Source: Nemertoderma westbladi (lineage: Eukaryota; Xenacoelomorpha; Nemertodermatida; Nemertodermatidae). Taken from it: a stretch of DNA of 28,405 bases. The notes beneath the pieces are model-generated. The model made no database searches. It was not told where the DNA came from and worked only from the letters and a program-made list of their open reading frames with translations. Position 1 is the first letter of the stretch. Each line of letters begins with the position of its first letter. Below are positions 10,265-20,166 of the stretch, piece by piece. A program made the translations under genes and the position numbers. Where the stretch lies: NCBI GenBank assembly GCA_032718475.1, contig JAUCBJ010001753.1, positions 1-28,405 of the forward strand, in the 5' to 3' direction.

Positions 10265-11970
10265 TGTTAAAATTGACACTCGAAATGAATTCTGCGACCA
10301 GGAAAACCCCTATAGCTAAACTTTTAGGTAGATGGTGTGCCTTTTTCTTATATTTGACAGACAGATAGTCAGAAAGACCGACAGTTCCTGTTACCCCCCA
10401 TATTGGATATTATTTGCAGGATATATGCGATAGTGAATAGATAAAGTAGATATGAAAAATAGATATTTTTATATACGATATAATTAACAATATATTTTAT
10501 TGTAACAGGAATGGGGGCGGGGGGGGGGGGGGGGGTGGGACGTTTCAGGCCGCTGATCCATCAGCGAACTGTTATAAAATTATACTCGGTCCGTGTTCAA
10601 AATGTCTGGTGTGGATATGTGCTATTGTCAGAAGCAAATTATTATTAAGTAAATACAGTAGTGTTAAAGCTTTTGCGGCAAAAATGTATCGTTTTTGTGT
10701 CAAGTTTTTGTTTATTTTGGTATAGAGCTCTAGTGATGAAATTACCAGCCATTGGTCAGTATTTTCTTTGTCCCGTGTGTAAAAGCTTTTGCGGATATAA
10801 CCAGTCATTTTCTCCGCAATGTACCGTGTAGGTGCTTTTAGCGGACATAACAAGCCATTTTTACCCGTTATGTCTGTATGTGTGCTTTAGCGGACATAAC
10901 TAGCCATTCTGCCGCAATTCGCTTAATACTCTAAAAGATGACTCAGATGACGCAATCTGTCAGCTGATTTACTGCCAACGCGGAACCTGAATCTCTCTTT
11001 GTTCTTTGTTCGGCTCAGCCAATCAGAGCGATTTTCACTTTGTGTTGGACAGTGCCTACAGAAACTCACGCAATTCAGTCAGTGTGTATCTTTCTAAGCC
11101 CAGAACACCGGCTTAGGATTCTTCTGTACTTCTGTGGAAGTTTCAGACTTTGACCTAAACATCAGAAACATCAGATGGCTTTGATTAAAAGAACGTAAAA
11201 CTATTAACAATTCAACTACTGAATCATTGCTGAATCATACTTCATATCTGAATCGCCACACCGCGGCACTACGCAACGCGATTCAACTACACATACTGAC
11301 TGTTCACCGCATTATTTGATTCTGTTATTAATTGGTGTTACTGTGTTATGTTGGTATATATTTCTAATATATTTGGAGAATACCGATGAATAATCATAAA
11401 ACCCTCAATCTCTTTGATTACTAAAGGTTAGAGGAACAGGTTTACCGGTAGCAACTGCGACTTACATTATAGTGGTTTTTGTGTGAATTGAATGCTATTT
11501 CATAATCCCTACATGTGTCAGTTGCGATCCTCCTTATATATGATCAAATTCAGTGACGGTCGGCAGATCAGTGCGCAGTAGTGTGAACTAGTGTGAAGTA
11601 GTGTGAAGGTTAATAAAGCATCTCCTAAAGAATGCGCTTTTTACGAAACTCAGTAGCCATCCAGTTGTGATTAGTATAAGTCATAACTCTGTTTTATACT
11701 TAAAGCGCCACGTCCTAAAGGAACTGTTAATATTTCCCCGAAAGTAAATATATTGTCAGAGATTATATATTAACGATCAATCGAATAATACAGTAGGTCT
11801 ACACTGCAATCACTATCAAAGCATCCGAATCCAGTCTCCCTTAACTGTGGGTGAATGGTCGCGCACAGGCTGGCTTCGGCTGATGTACCTTCAGTACATT
11901 AAATAATTGATATACAAAAAGACACCTAAAATTGGCAGGTTAAACTGCTAAAGGTCTAAAAGCGCGAACA
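10265..11970 (+). repeat. Downstream 1.71-kb direct repeat (3' LTR or inserted copy)
   Basis: This is the near-identical partner of 544-2253. It has the same TGTT start, AACA end, 17-nt G run (10519-10535), TATA box and AATAAA. Unlike the upstream copy it is sandwiched between two pieces of a diverged LTR. A solo-LTR insertion, gene conversion or recombination could each explain this. No matching target-site duplication is visible. Confidence 0.85.
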
Positions 11971-12617
11971 CCGTGGTCTCTATGTTATTTTTCCGGCCAA
12001 TCAGCACAATTTTCACTTTGCCAATTCTTGGGGCCTTGTTTTCATATGAATATGTCGCAGTGCGGCAAAATCATTCATTCTGACTTCTTCCCAAGACCAT
12101 CAGCGGCTAGAATTAACTGCCGGCACCGCATATTTTATACTGTTATTCATTGTTTTTTGGTAACATATTTAATGGATGTTTATACATACAGTATTTGGAG
12201 AATACGTACGAATAATCGATAATTCCCCCTAACTTTCTTTATTATTGAGGTAAGCAGAAGGGAACATTAGTAACAATTGCTTGGCTCAAATTACAGTGGT
12301 CTGTATGAATTTTTTGCTATTTCATAACCCCAACATAAGCGAGCTAAATTTCACCTTATATATGAGTAAAATTAGTAACAGTCGGCAAATTAATGTGTTT
12401 CAGTACTATTGTCAGTAAAGGGAGTGCGAGTGAATAATTATACATTCCTAAAGAATATAAACACTGTGCTGTCTCATGACCCTCCATTGTAATTAGTATA
12501 AGTCATCGCTCTGCGTGGTATTTAAAGCGCAGCATCTAAAGGAACTGTTGATATTTTCCCTGAAAATAAACATAGTTTTTAGAGATTATATACTGTAGTA
12601 GAGATCAATCGAATAAT
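11971..12617 (+). repeat. Remainder of the diverged related LTR
   Basis: The order of blocks follows the upstream repeat from about 1270 to 2074: CCAATCAG and ATTTTCACTTTG, TTTGGAGAATAC, CTATTTCATAA, the TATA stretch near 12357, GATTAGTATAAGTCAT-like sequence, AAAGGAACTGTT, and GATCAATCGAATAATACA at the end. Similarity is clear but interrupted by many changes, so this LTR is much older than the flanking 1.7-kb repeats. Confidence 0.75.
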
Positions 12618-12943
12618 ACAAATTATCCTACCCCACTCTCGTCTATAGAATTCACTCTCCCACACTTCTAAAAGCAAAATATTCCTCTAAACGCCACTGC
12701 TCAGCTCATGACTGTACTCCTCCGAACCTTTAGGAGCCCCCTCGACAGCGGGATACTTACTGTAAAACTCTCAGGTCATATAACACTGACTGACTCACTC
12801 ACTCACTGATAAACTGACTCATCACTCACTGATAATAATCCAGGTTCAGGCACTTCCTGCCTGGCGTTTTTGAAGAAATTTTGCAAGTACAGTACATTGC
12901 TTTGGTGTTTCATAATCGCGCTACAAAATTTCAGATCGATTCT
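12600..12943 (+). repeat. 343-bp repeated segment, copy 1
   Basis: It runs from AGAGATCAATCGAATAATAC to CAGATCGATTCT and recurs at 14621-14963 with only a few differences. It follows the end of the diverged LTR directly and so may be that element's leader. It includes a degenerate ACTGACTCACTC simple repeat (about 12784-12835). Confidence 0.9.
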
Positions 12944-13262
12944 ACACTGTAAAAAGTGTCTTGTCTAAAAAAAATGTTAAAAAAAAAAAAAAAAAATGTT
13001 AAAAAAAAAATAAATAAATAAAAAAAATGTAAAAAAAATGTTAAAAAAATGTTCAAAAAGACAAGAATCCCGTGTCAATAGTTAGCCACAAATCTGAGTG
13101 TCAAATTAGCAAGAATTTATTGTCAATATAATTGGCAAGAATTTCTGGTTGTATTGACAAGAATACTTGCAATCCTTGACAAGAATATCTTGTTAAATCT
13201 GCAAAATTCTTTCCATTTTGGCTATAAATATAGACAATTTTATTGACAAATATTCTTGTTAA
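12944..13262. repeat. A-rich tract and degenerate CAAGAAT-motif repeat
   Basis: It begins ACACTGTAAAAAGTGTCTTGTC and passes through A runs broken by ATGTT (12968-13050). It then holds at least six dispersed copies of (TTGA)CAAGAAT between 13060 and 13262. CTTGTC before the A tract and GACAAGAAT after it are inverted, suggesting a small non-autonomous transposon. The ends are not resolved. Confidence 0.45.
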
Positions 13263-13620
13263 AATCATCGGATATTAATTATATAGTTTCTTGTACAACA
13301 CACACCACACATATGGTGAAACCTCAATAATATAATAAAGAAAGAAATCTATTCGTAATGAAATTATTTTACTTTATAATATCTTTATAAACAAAGGCAG
13401 ATATTTATTGCATGAGAATAGTAATTATGAATTAATAACAATTAAATTAAAGGCAACTAAAAAAAAAATAGCATACTTAATAATAATTAAAAAACGGCGG
13501 ATATTCCTCTGCTGCGTTTCAATACTTTTTACAACCTCAACTGTTTCATCTTCATTTGTAGTTGTAACGGAATACAACAATTTGCTTTCTGTATAGTTAA
13601 TGCTGATAGTAAATAAGATA
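13263..13620. other. AT-rich stretch with no supported feature
   Basis: I see only short chance reading frames, including one of 62 codons from 13408, and no repeat or RNA gene. Confidence 0.5.
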
Positions 13621-13920
13621 GGTAGTTAATATATAACTTGCCCATTTTGGCAAGCCATTATATTTAACTTGCCAGTTTGGGCAAGTTAAAATATAACTTG
13701 CCCATTTTGGCAAGCTAATATATTTAACTTGCCCGTTGGGGCAAGTTAAAATATAACTTGCCCATTTTGGTAAGCTAATATATTTAACTTGCCAGTTTGG
13801 GCAAGTTAAATTATAACTTGCCCATTTTAGCAAGGTAATATATTTAACTTGCCAGTTTGGGCAAGTTAAATTATAACTTGCCCATTTTGGTAAGCTAATA
13901 TATTTAACTTGCCAGTTTGG
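13621..13920. repeat. 60-bp palindromic minisatellite, five units
   Basis: The period is exactly 60 bp (units near 13633, 13693, 13753, 13813 and 13873). Each unit holds two hairpins: CTTGCCCATTTTGGCAAG, and AACTTGCC-AGTTT-GGGCAAGTT. The period is divisible by three, so a minus-strand frame stays open (LPKWASYILTCPNWQV repeated), but it has no other sign of coding. The array runs straight into the MITE at 13924. Confidence 0.9.
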
Positions 13921-13923
13921 GCT

Positions 13924-14145
13924 GGACGCAACACCCGCCTTGGCGAATTAATATACCGCCTCAATGTTAAATTCTCAATTTAGGGAAAGGAGCAGGTTAC
14001 AGTAGCACGTTATTTTAACCAAAACAATAAACTAAACACAATAGAACAGGTTGCAGTTTTATTTTTGAGAGTATTCAGCTGTGTCCAATTTCCCCTGGAG
14101 AGGGATGAATTTTTATTGCGTCCAGTTTCCCCCCCTATCTGTAAT
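13924..14145 (+). mobile_element. MITE family 1, copy A
   Basis: It is closely similar to 22616-22870 and, in reverse, to 28243-28405. Inverted ends are CTGGACGCAA on the left and TTGCGTCCAG on the right. The core contains GGGAAAGGAGCAGGTTACAG (13983-14002), TTAACCAAAACAATAAA and CAATAGAACAGG. A C7 run (14129-14135) sits where other copies carry much longer C runs. It has no coding capacity and probably moves by a DNA transposase supplied elsewhere. Confidence 0.8.
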
Positions 14146-14620
14146 ATATATTTTGGTTGGGGAGTAAATTTGCTCACTTCGTCAGGCGAATATACATTGT
14201 TTGTCAGTCCGTTTGGTCAAGCGAATAAATACATTTCATGGTTCAAATCATCGAATTACCAAACCCTAAACAAATTTAAACAACTTAGAACTTACTTAAT
14301 TTATTGGTACAAATTATAATACACATCTTAACAAAATAGGATTGTATTTGAAACATATATTTTGACCTACTAACCTAAAAATGGTGGGTCAAATTTTTTA
14401 ATTTTAATCACATAACTGCCTAAATACACCCCAATAACTATTCTTGCTTTATATATAAACATAATATTTTTTCATAAAAACCAAAACTAACTAGAATGAA
14501 TAAAAATGTGAATTAAATCTATAAATAATTTCTAAAATTTTTTAAGCCATATTTCTAAATAGGAAATAGCGAATATTGAAAAATGCAAATTTTCTATACA
14601 ATTTGAGAGATCAATCGAAT
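14146..14620. other. AT-rich stretch with no supported feature
   Basis: The plus-strand open frame reaching 14319 begins inside the MITE and is not credible as a gene. Nothing else is recognisable. Confidence 0.5.
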
Positions 14621-14963
14621 AGAGATCAATCGAATAATACAAATTAGCCTACCCCACTCTCGTCTATAGAATTCACTCTCCCACACTTCTAAAAGCAAAA
14701 TATTCCTCTAAATATACGCCACTGCTCAGCTCATGACTGTACACCTCCGAACCTTTAGGAGCCCCCTCGACAGCGGGATACTTACTGTAAAACTCTCAGG
14801 TCATATAACACTGACTGACTGACTCACTCACTGATAAACTGACTCATCACTCACTGATAATAATCCAGGTTCAGGCACTTCCTGCCTGGCGTTTTTGATG
14901 AAATTTTGCAAGTACATTGCTTTGGTGGTTCATAATCGCGCTACAAAATTTCAAATCGATTCT
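14621..14963 (+). repeat. 343-bp repeated segment, copy 2
   Basis: This is a near-identical partner of 12600-12943, same orientation, ending CAAATCGATTCT. It is preceded by a 15-bp local duplication of AGAGATCAATCGAAT. Only the last few bases of the diverged LTR precede it. Confidence 0.9.
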
Positions 14964-15845
14964 GTGTGTGGTATTCGATATATATCGTTTTTTTGACATT
15001 AATTTGTGACGAAATTAAATGTATATAGACATTCATTGACCGCTGTTCTCAATGAAAAATGGCTTATGTAATGGATTTCTATACAGGCTTAGTACAAATC
15101 GATGAGGTTGCCAATATTTCTGTAATTAGTTCACCCATACTGTTTGTTTAGGCCCTACCACTCTCTGCAGCTCTGGCAAAGTTGAATTTCTCCATAGTCT
15201 ACTGTATAGCATTACTGTGTGTTTAATATTTCACACAGCTAGCTGATGGTGGCCTTCACACTCGACCCAAAGAGAATTTGTAATGTTACCTATACCAGGT
15301 GAATGAACAGTGTGTTAAGTACTATTGCACTGTACTCTCATCTAATAATAATTGTTTTATTTAGAATAGATAACAGACATCCCCTCCCTACAATTAATAC
15401 TCAAAATTCAAACATAGACATCAAATCTTTTTAAAAAGATACCTTTTCCATGTTTTTTTCAGACCAAAAATTTCAAAAAGTTTTTTCGTAGCCAGTACTG
15501 CCAATCGATTCCCTATAAAAAAATAACGCAATTTTTTTTTCAAAATTTTAAGTTTGCCTAATTTTTTAGGGGTACTTTTTTTCGATCCGCTATAACTGCG
15601 GAACGCTTGGTCTAAATTTGATGTGGTTTTTATTTTTCAACTTAATTCGATGTCCTCTTTCAGCTATCCATGTTTCGAAACCCCAAACATCGCCGTTCAA
15701 AAATTAATTTTTTCTAGTTCGAGAATTTTACCAATTTCAAAAAAGTTGCAATATTTTATTAACGCCTTTACGGAATGCGATGGAGGTTTGTATTTCTACT
15801 ATTTTTACTATATTTTTAATATTAATGTTTTTAATAACGCCAATT
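14964..15845. other. Intergenic stretch with no supported feature
   Basis: It is AT-rich with homopolymeric T tracts (15440-15570). An open frame of 75 codons from 15623 has no recognisable content. Confidence 0.5.
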
Positions 15846-15955
15846 CGTAACCAGGCACTCTTGATTTGTAACCGGGAACTCATATTTGTTAAACGACTCG
15901 TAGATTTGTAACTAGAAACTCAGATTTGTTACCAGGATCTCAAATTCGTAACCGC
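15846..15955. repeat. Degenerate tandem repeat of about 29 bp
   Basis: Four units of form AGATTTGTAACCAGGAACTC follow each other (near 15843, 15866, 15894 and 15923) with frequent changes. No coding. Confidence 0.6.
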
Positions 15956-16112
15956 TATAACAGTTGACTGTTTTTTATGAAATAGAAAAGGTCGGTTCCT
16001 TATCGGGCCGCAAGGCCCTTCACTAGTAAATATTCGGTAATCTTATATCATCCTAGGGATCTCCTAGGGATTATCCTAGGGAAGAAAGAGCGTGCAGTCG
16101 TTCTTTCAAGTC

Positions 16113-16158
16113 AGAACATGTTACTGTCAGCGTGAAGTCGCTGATAGTAACATGTTCT
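16113..16158. repeat. 46-bp perfect-like hairpin
   Basis: Arms AGAACATGTTACTGTCAGCG (16113-16132) and CGCTGATAGTAACATGTTCT (16139-16158) pair over 20 bp with one G/T difference, around a 6-nt loop. Just upstream are three CCTAGGGA repeats (about 16052-16081). It could be a compact inverted repeat from a transposon or a transcribed hairpin. The arms are shorter than a typical miRNA precursor. Confidence 0.75.
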
Positions 16159-17369
16159 ACATCTGCAGCCATTGTCCACAGAAATATGGCTGTATGGAGA
16201 AGAGATTACCAACTTTATTTGGTCATGCAGTTGTTCAGTAGTCTATATAAATAAAGCAAAGGAAAAGGCAAGAAACAAGGTTAAATACTACACGCCCCGT
16301 CACGGGGTAATCATTCGAATCAATTGTACTACACCTATATTTTTAGAATATTAACTAGTGATGACATGCAATACAGCAATAGGCCTACAAAACGAAAGCT
16401 GGAACAGATGTTGCGGTCGCAGCCATCTTATAGAAATAATTGACCATTATCACCAACATGGCCCGAGTTTATATTTATGTTAAATGGATATAATATTCAT
16501 CTTCAAGGATTACCCGCAAGAGGGAATTTGCATTACTTTTATACAAATTCAAGGATTCGTGAATACTTCAATGTATAACCATAATACCAGACTGCCAGAC
16601 GTATATCTCTCAAGGTAATCCTGGACAAACAAAGCGCATACAGTATTATGTCAGTATTAATACTATCCGTAACTGAAAATTTTTACACATACTGTATATC
16701 CTTTTATACTATGACGATACGGAACAATTTACTCTACTGCTATATTCTGTATAAGATGTATTCTTAAAAAAATATATATTCTGTATTTTTTAATTATTTG
16801 TAAATTCTCAATTACATTATTTCTTTCTTAACCTTCTTAATTTTTCGGTATATATTTGAAATTATCACATTTTTTAGCTTTTATGTACATGCGTAACTGG
16901 CGAACCAAAAGCACGTTTTTAGCCTGACTCACCGCCACAATCGACCATTACCGGTACCGATGATAACTATCTTTCTGCAATCATCTTACCTAATTAATTA
17001 ATTGTTTAATTGGAAACTGAAACCGAAAGCGAAAGTAAACAATTGTGTCTAACCAATTCATGTATGTAATTATGCACAGTGCCCACACTACAGTACTGTA
17101 CTAGGCCTATACCGGTACAGTACGGTATATTCTTATCTTAATCGTTGTGTTTATATTTTAATTTTACTTCGTTTGTCAAATAAATATTTCCAATTCCAGT
17201 CCACAAGTCTGTCCAGAACATAATAACTCGTAGTACCATTCTATAATATATTTTACTCTGAATATGAATTTATTTTTAATATGATGATTTTAGCATGATG
17301 ATTTAAACATAAATATCAATTTGATTTTATTAAATAAATACTGAAATAAATAAATATTTGCTAAAACTC
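16159..17369. other. Intergenic stretch with no supported feature
   Basis: AT-rich, with short palindromes (CCCCGTCACGGGG near 16295) and several ACCGGTAC words. No gene or RNA is recognised. Confidence 0.5.
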
Positions 17370-17549
17370 GGGTGCGGGTCGATTCGCCTCTCGACATTTT
17401 CGCCCCAAGTCGATTTGCCCCACATTTTAGGGGCATCTGGACCAGGGGCGAATCGACTTGGACAGTTGACCGATTCGCCCCACCTTCCAAGTCCATTCGC
17501 CCAAGATGATATTATTGAATGTTTTACTAATATTCTTTTTAGGTACAAT
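17370..17549 (+). repeat. Left inverted arm of the large foldback element
   Basis: Rich in CGATTCGCCCC and its complement GGGGCGAATCG, so it can fold within the arm as well as with the right arm. It pairs with 19745-19933. Confidence 0.85.
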
Positions 17550-17574
17550 GATATTAGAAAGTGCAATATTTGAA

Positions 17575-17795
17575 ATCTTGTACAAACATTTACCATCGAT
17601 TAGGCCTAGGCGTTTTTTAGACCTTCTGACCTTCAATCTAATAAATTACAGTATAAATCTTGTTACAAACACATTTACACTCGATTACGCGTAATATTTT
17701 TTAGACCTTCAATCTATTACCATAAATTACAGTAGAAATCTTGTTAATAACAATGTTACAAACACTTTTGAACCTCGATTACGCGTAATATTTTC
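17575..17795. repeat. Degenerate 85-95-bp tandem repeat
   Basis: Three units carry the order TTGTTACAAACAC, CTCGATTACGCGTAATATTTT, TTAGACCTTCAATCTA and AAATTACAGTA-AAATCTTG (anchors near 17597, 17681 and 17777). It lies inside the large foldback element. Confidence 0.7.
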
Positions 17796-17937
17796 TCAAG
17801 ATCTTATACAGTTATAACGTGAAACAAATTGATAAGGTAAATCAAGCAAATCCAAATGTTGTTTTCAATGTTTTCAACTGCCACTTGTTGCTTCAATATA
17901 TTGAATCACGTGACTCACATGCAACAGTGACAACTCT

Positions 17938-18489
17938 ATGAGGTGCCGTTTACGCCAAAACTATCTGAATAAATATTATACTCAAGATGTGTCAATAAAA
18001 AATATTATACTTAAGATGTATCTAAATTCTCGGCCGAGATTCTCAGCCGAGTTTTTCTCGGCCGAGATTCTCGGCCGAGTTTTTCTCGGCCGAGTTTTTC
18101 TCGGCCGAGAATTTCTCGGCCGAGTTTTTCTCGGCCGATATTCTCGGCCGAGTTTTTCTCGGCCGAGATTTTCTAGGCCGAGTTTGCGAGATTCTCGGCC
18201 GAGAAAGTATTAAAATATGAAACTATGAAACGGCGGGAAATTTAAAATGGCACTAACTGCTAACACATTACACTAACTACAAAGGGAAAGGAAAATAACA
18301 TTTTAAATTTCCCGCTGTAACAACTTTTAAGACTGTAAAATTATAAATTCCGAGAATCTCGGCCGAGAAAAACTCGGCCGAGAAAAACTCGACCGAGAAA
18401 AACTCGACCGAGAAAACTCGGCCGAGAAAAACTCGGCCGAGAATTTAGATACATTTATTCAGATAGTTTTGGCGTAAACGGCGCTTCAT
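17938..18489. mobile_element. Foldback element built of iterated CTCGGCCGAG palindromes
   Basis: Terminal inverted repeats of about 37 bp begin ATGAGGTGCCGTTTACGCC on the left and ATGAAGCGCCGTTTACGCC (reverse strand) on the right. The 8-bp sequence ACAACTCT flanks both ends (17930-17937 and 18490-18497), a clear target-site duplication. Inside the ends are 12 CTCGGCCGAG units on the left (18029-18203, nine exact) and six on the right (18358-18441, four exact), spaced by T- or A-rich 3-5-mers. The centre has a further 19-bp inverted pair (18231-18249 with 18299-18317). An 8-bp duplication fits hAT- or P-like transposases. No coding capacity; the plus-strand frame through it is a by-product of the repeat. 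Confidence 0.9.
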
Positions 18490-18606
18490 ACAACTCTCAT
18501 AGGCAACTCTTGTGGCTCGGCTGCAAGGGTTCGAACCCGAGGGACCTAGAAGCATACATAATGAATTACCGGTACATGTGAAACAAATTGATATGGTGAA
18601 CATCTG

Positions 18607-19706
18607 AGGGGCGGTATTCATAGAGTTAGTATTAGTTACAGCTACTTAGTGACAGCTTTTAGTAAGATCTGCAACTATGTTTAGTAAGAGCTATCTGTTA
18701 CTAAAAACAACTGATTTTAGTAAGAGCATTAACTTAACTTAGTTTCAACTAGCCCTTAAAAAATATCAGTATTCATAAACTGTTACTAAACTTAGTTCTA
18801 GCCTATTAGTACCAGTGCCGGTACTTTAACTTATGTTTATCAAAAAGCTTTCAGTTTCAACTTAAGGACGGTAGCTATGCCCTGCATGTCTCTATGTTTA
18901 GGCCTACTGTTTTACTAGTATTGGTAGCCTACATTAAACCCATTAATTTTATTGGTCACTAAAACAATTCCTGTTTTCCAGTAAATTTTTTTCGTTATCA
19001 AATATATATTTCCACATATACATTCCCATTCACTAAAATATATTTTTGAATCATCAAAAATAAATCTGTTACGGCCTGTTGTAATAAAATCCCTTCATTA
19101 TTTATTGTTAGAATAACGTGGCACATTCGGTAATAGAGAGGAAAAGAATGAAGTGGGAACGCTACCGCTTTTTTATCTTGCGAAAGTTCGCGAATGGTAG
19201 AATTCTTTAGCGAAACACATTTTTCAACGGACGCGGACCGTTCGAGAGCAATCTCACCATTCAAGAATGTACGCTGAAATTTGGAAATTTAAGTCGGATA
19301 TATGTTTAAAAAACAAAAAGCTTTATGTCGTTACATTTGACAGTTTCTCTGCAACAACACATTTGCAATGAACACAGAATGCTAGAAAAACAAGAGAGAG
19401 TATAATGTGGTCGGAGTCGTCAGTAACATAATAACCATACTGTATGTATGAAGGCCAACATAGAATAAGTAAGCTTTCTTACCAACTTAGTCACATCTTC
19501 ATGTGACTAGAAATTTAAGTTACAGCTATTACTAACTTAAGTAAGACTAAATTCTATGAATACGAGTTTAGCAACAACTAGTACTAAATACGTTAGTAAT
19601 AAGTAGCACCAACTTCTCTGAATACCGAATTAGTACAAGCACTTACTAACTTGATGTGACTATAGGACTAAGTTCCTAGTTAGTCGCATTTATGAATACC
19701 GCCCCC
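18607..19706. mobile_element. 1.1-kb terminal-inverted-repeat element (GGGGCGGTATTCAT ends)
   Basis: The ends GGGGCGGTATTCAT (left) and its complement ATGAATACCGCCCC (right) are inverted. The subterminal GTATTCATA motif recurs at about 18769 on the left and, reversed, near 19550 and 19615 on the right, all set in TTAGTAA-rich sequence. CTG on both sides (18604-18606 and 19707-19709) could be a 3-bp target duplication, as in PIF/Harbinger elements. An 88-codon minus-strand frame (18998-19264) shows no recognisable domain. Confidence 0.75.
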
Positions 19707-19744
19707 CTGGTCATCATCTGGTACTTCTGCACTTTCTAAAAAAT

Positions 19745-19933
19745 ATTGTACCTAAAAAGAATATTAGTAAAACATTCAATAATATCTTCTGGGGTGAATG
19801 GACTTGGACAGTTGGAAGGTGGGGCGAATCAGTCAACTGTCCAAGTCGATTCGCCCCAGGGCCATATGCCCCTAAAATGTGGGGCGAATCGACTTAGGGC
19901 GAAAAGTTCGAGGGGCGAATCGACCCGCACCCC
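19745..19933 (-). repeat. Right inverted arm of the large foldback element
   Basis: Reverse complement of 17370-17549, with an extra CAACTGTCC-like block near 19806-19815. It ends 234 bp before the TMEM242 start codon. Confidence 0.85.
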
Positions 19934-20166
19934 TGAAACTCACATACCGGTCCGGTCAGCCGGTAGACAAATTTCAAGTAGACCTTATTAACGCCTCATA
20001 TGACAGTATGGCAGTGACGACAGCAGTCTTTTCAACAGTAGGTGGGGCATGGAGTGGTAGGCCAAGCACGGTAAAGTTAGGCCTAGTACCGGTACTTGAG
20101 TAAGTTTCTGAGTAGTACCGGTACATAGTAAGTACCTGAGGTAACTGAGTAAGTTTGCATTTTGTT

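Larger units (their letters stand above)
544..11970 (+). mobile_element. BEL/Pao-like LTR retroelement, non-autonomous and decayed
   Basis: Two near-identical direct repeats of 1710 and 1706 bp flank an 8.0-kb interior. The interior encodes, in order, a long gag with a DUF1759-like domain, two or three zinc knuckles, a DSG aspartic protease of the DUF1758 type, and a scrap of the polymerase tail. That order is typical of BEL/Pao elements. Reverse transcriptase and most of RNase H are missing between the protease and the tail, and no integrase is visible. Any past movement therefore needed enzymes from a relative. The repeats begin TGTT and end AACA, as LTRs do. However, I find no convincing target-site duplication, no tRNA-like primer-binding site at 2254, and no purine tract just before 10265. 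The outer boundaries are provisional. Confidence 0.8.
17370..19933. mobile_element. Large foldback element with about 180-bp inverted arms
   Basis: The left arm 17370-17549 (GGGTGCGGGTCGATTCGCC to AGGTACAAT) matches the reverse complement of the right arm 19745-19933. The match is high identity with a small extra block in the right arm. Flanks TAAAACTC (17362-17369) and TGAAACTC (19934-19941) agree at 7 of 8 positions, suggesting an 8-bp target duplication. Each arm contains its own hairpin (17407-17421 with 17445-17459, AAGTCGATTTGCCCC type). The interior holds two other elements and no transposase, so it is non-autonomous. Confidence 0.8.

Noticed and set aside
13621-13920. Repeat protein encoded by the 60-bp array on the minus strand
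   Set aside because: The frame is open only because 60 is divisible by three. It has no start context or flanking coding sequence.
17938-18213. Plus-strand 91-codon frame through the foldback element
   Set aside because: Consists of the translated palindrome array and has no independent coding signal.
18528-18538. GGTTCGAACCC, matching a tRNA T-arm/B-box
   Set aside because: No acceptor stem, D-arm or anticodon arm can be built around it; at most a fragment of a tRNA-derived SINE.
18998-19264. 88-codon minus-strand frame as a transposase
   Set aside because: Too short, with no helix-turn-helix or catalytic pattern that I can see.
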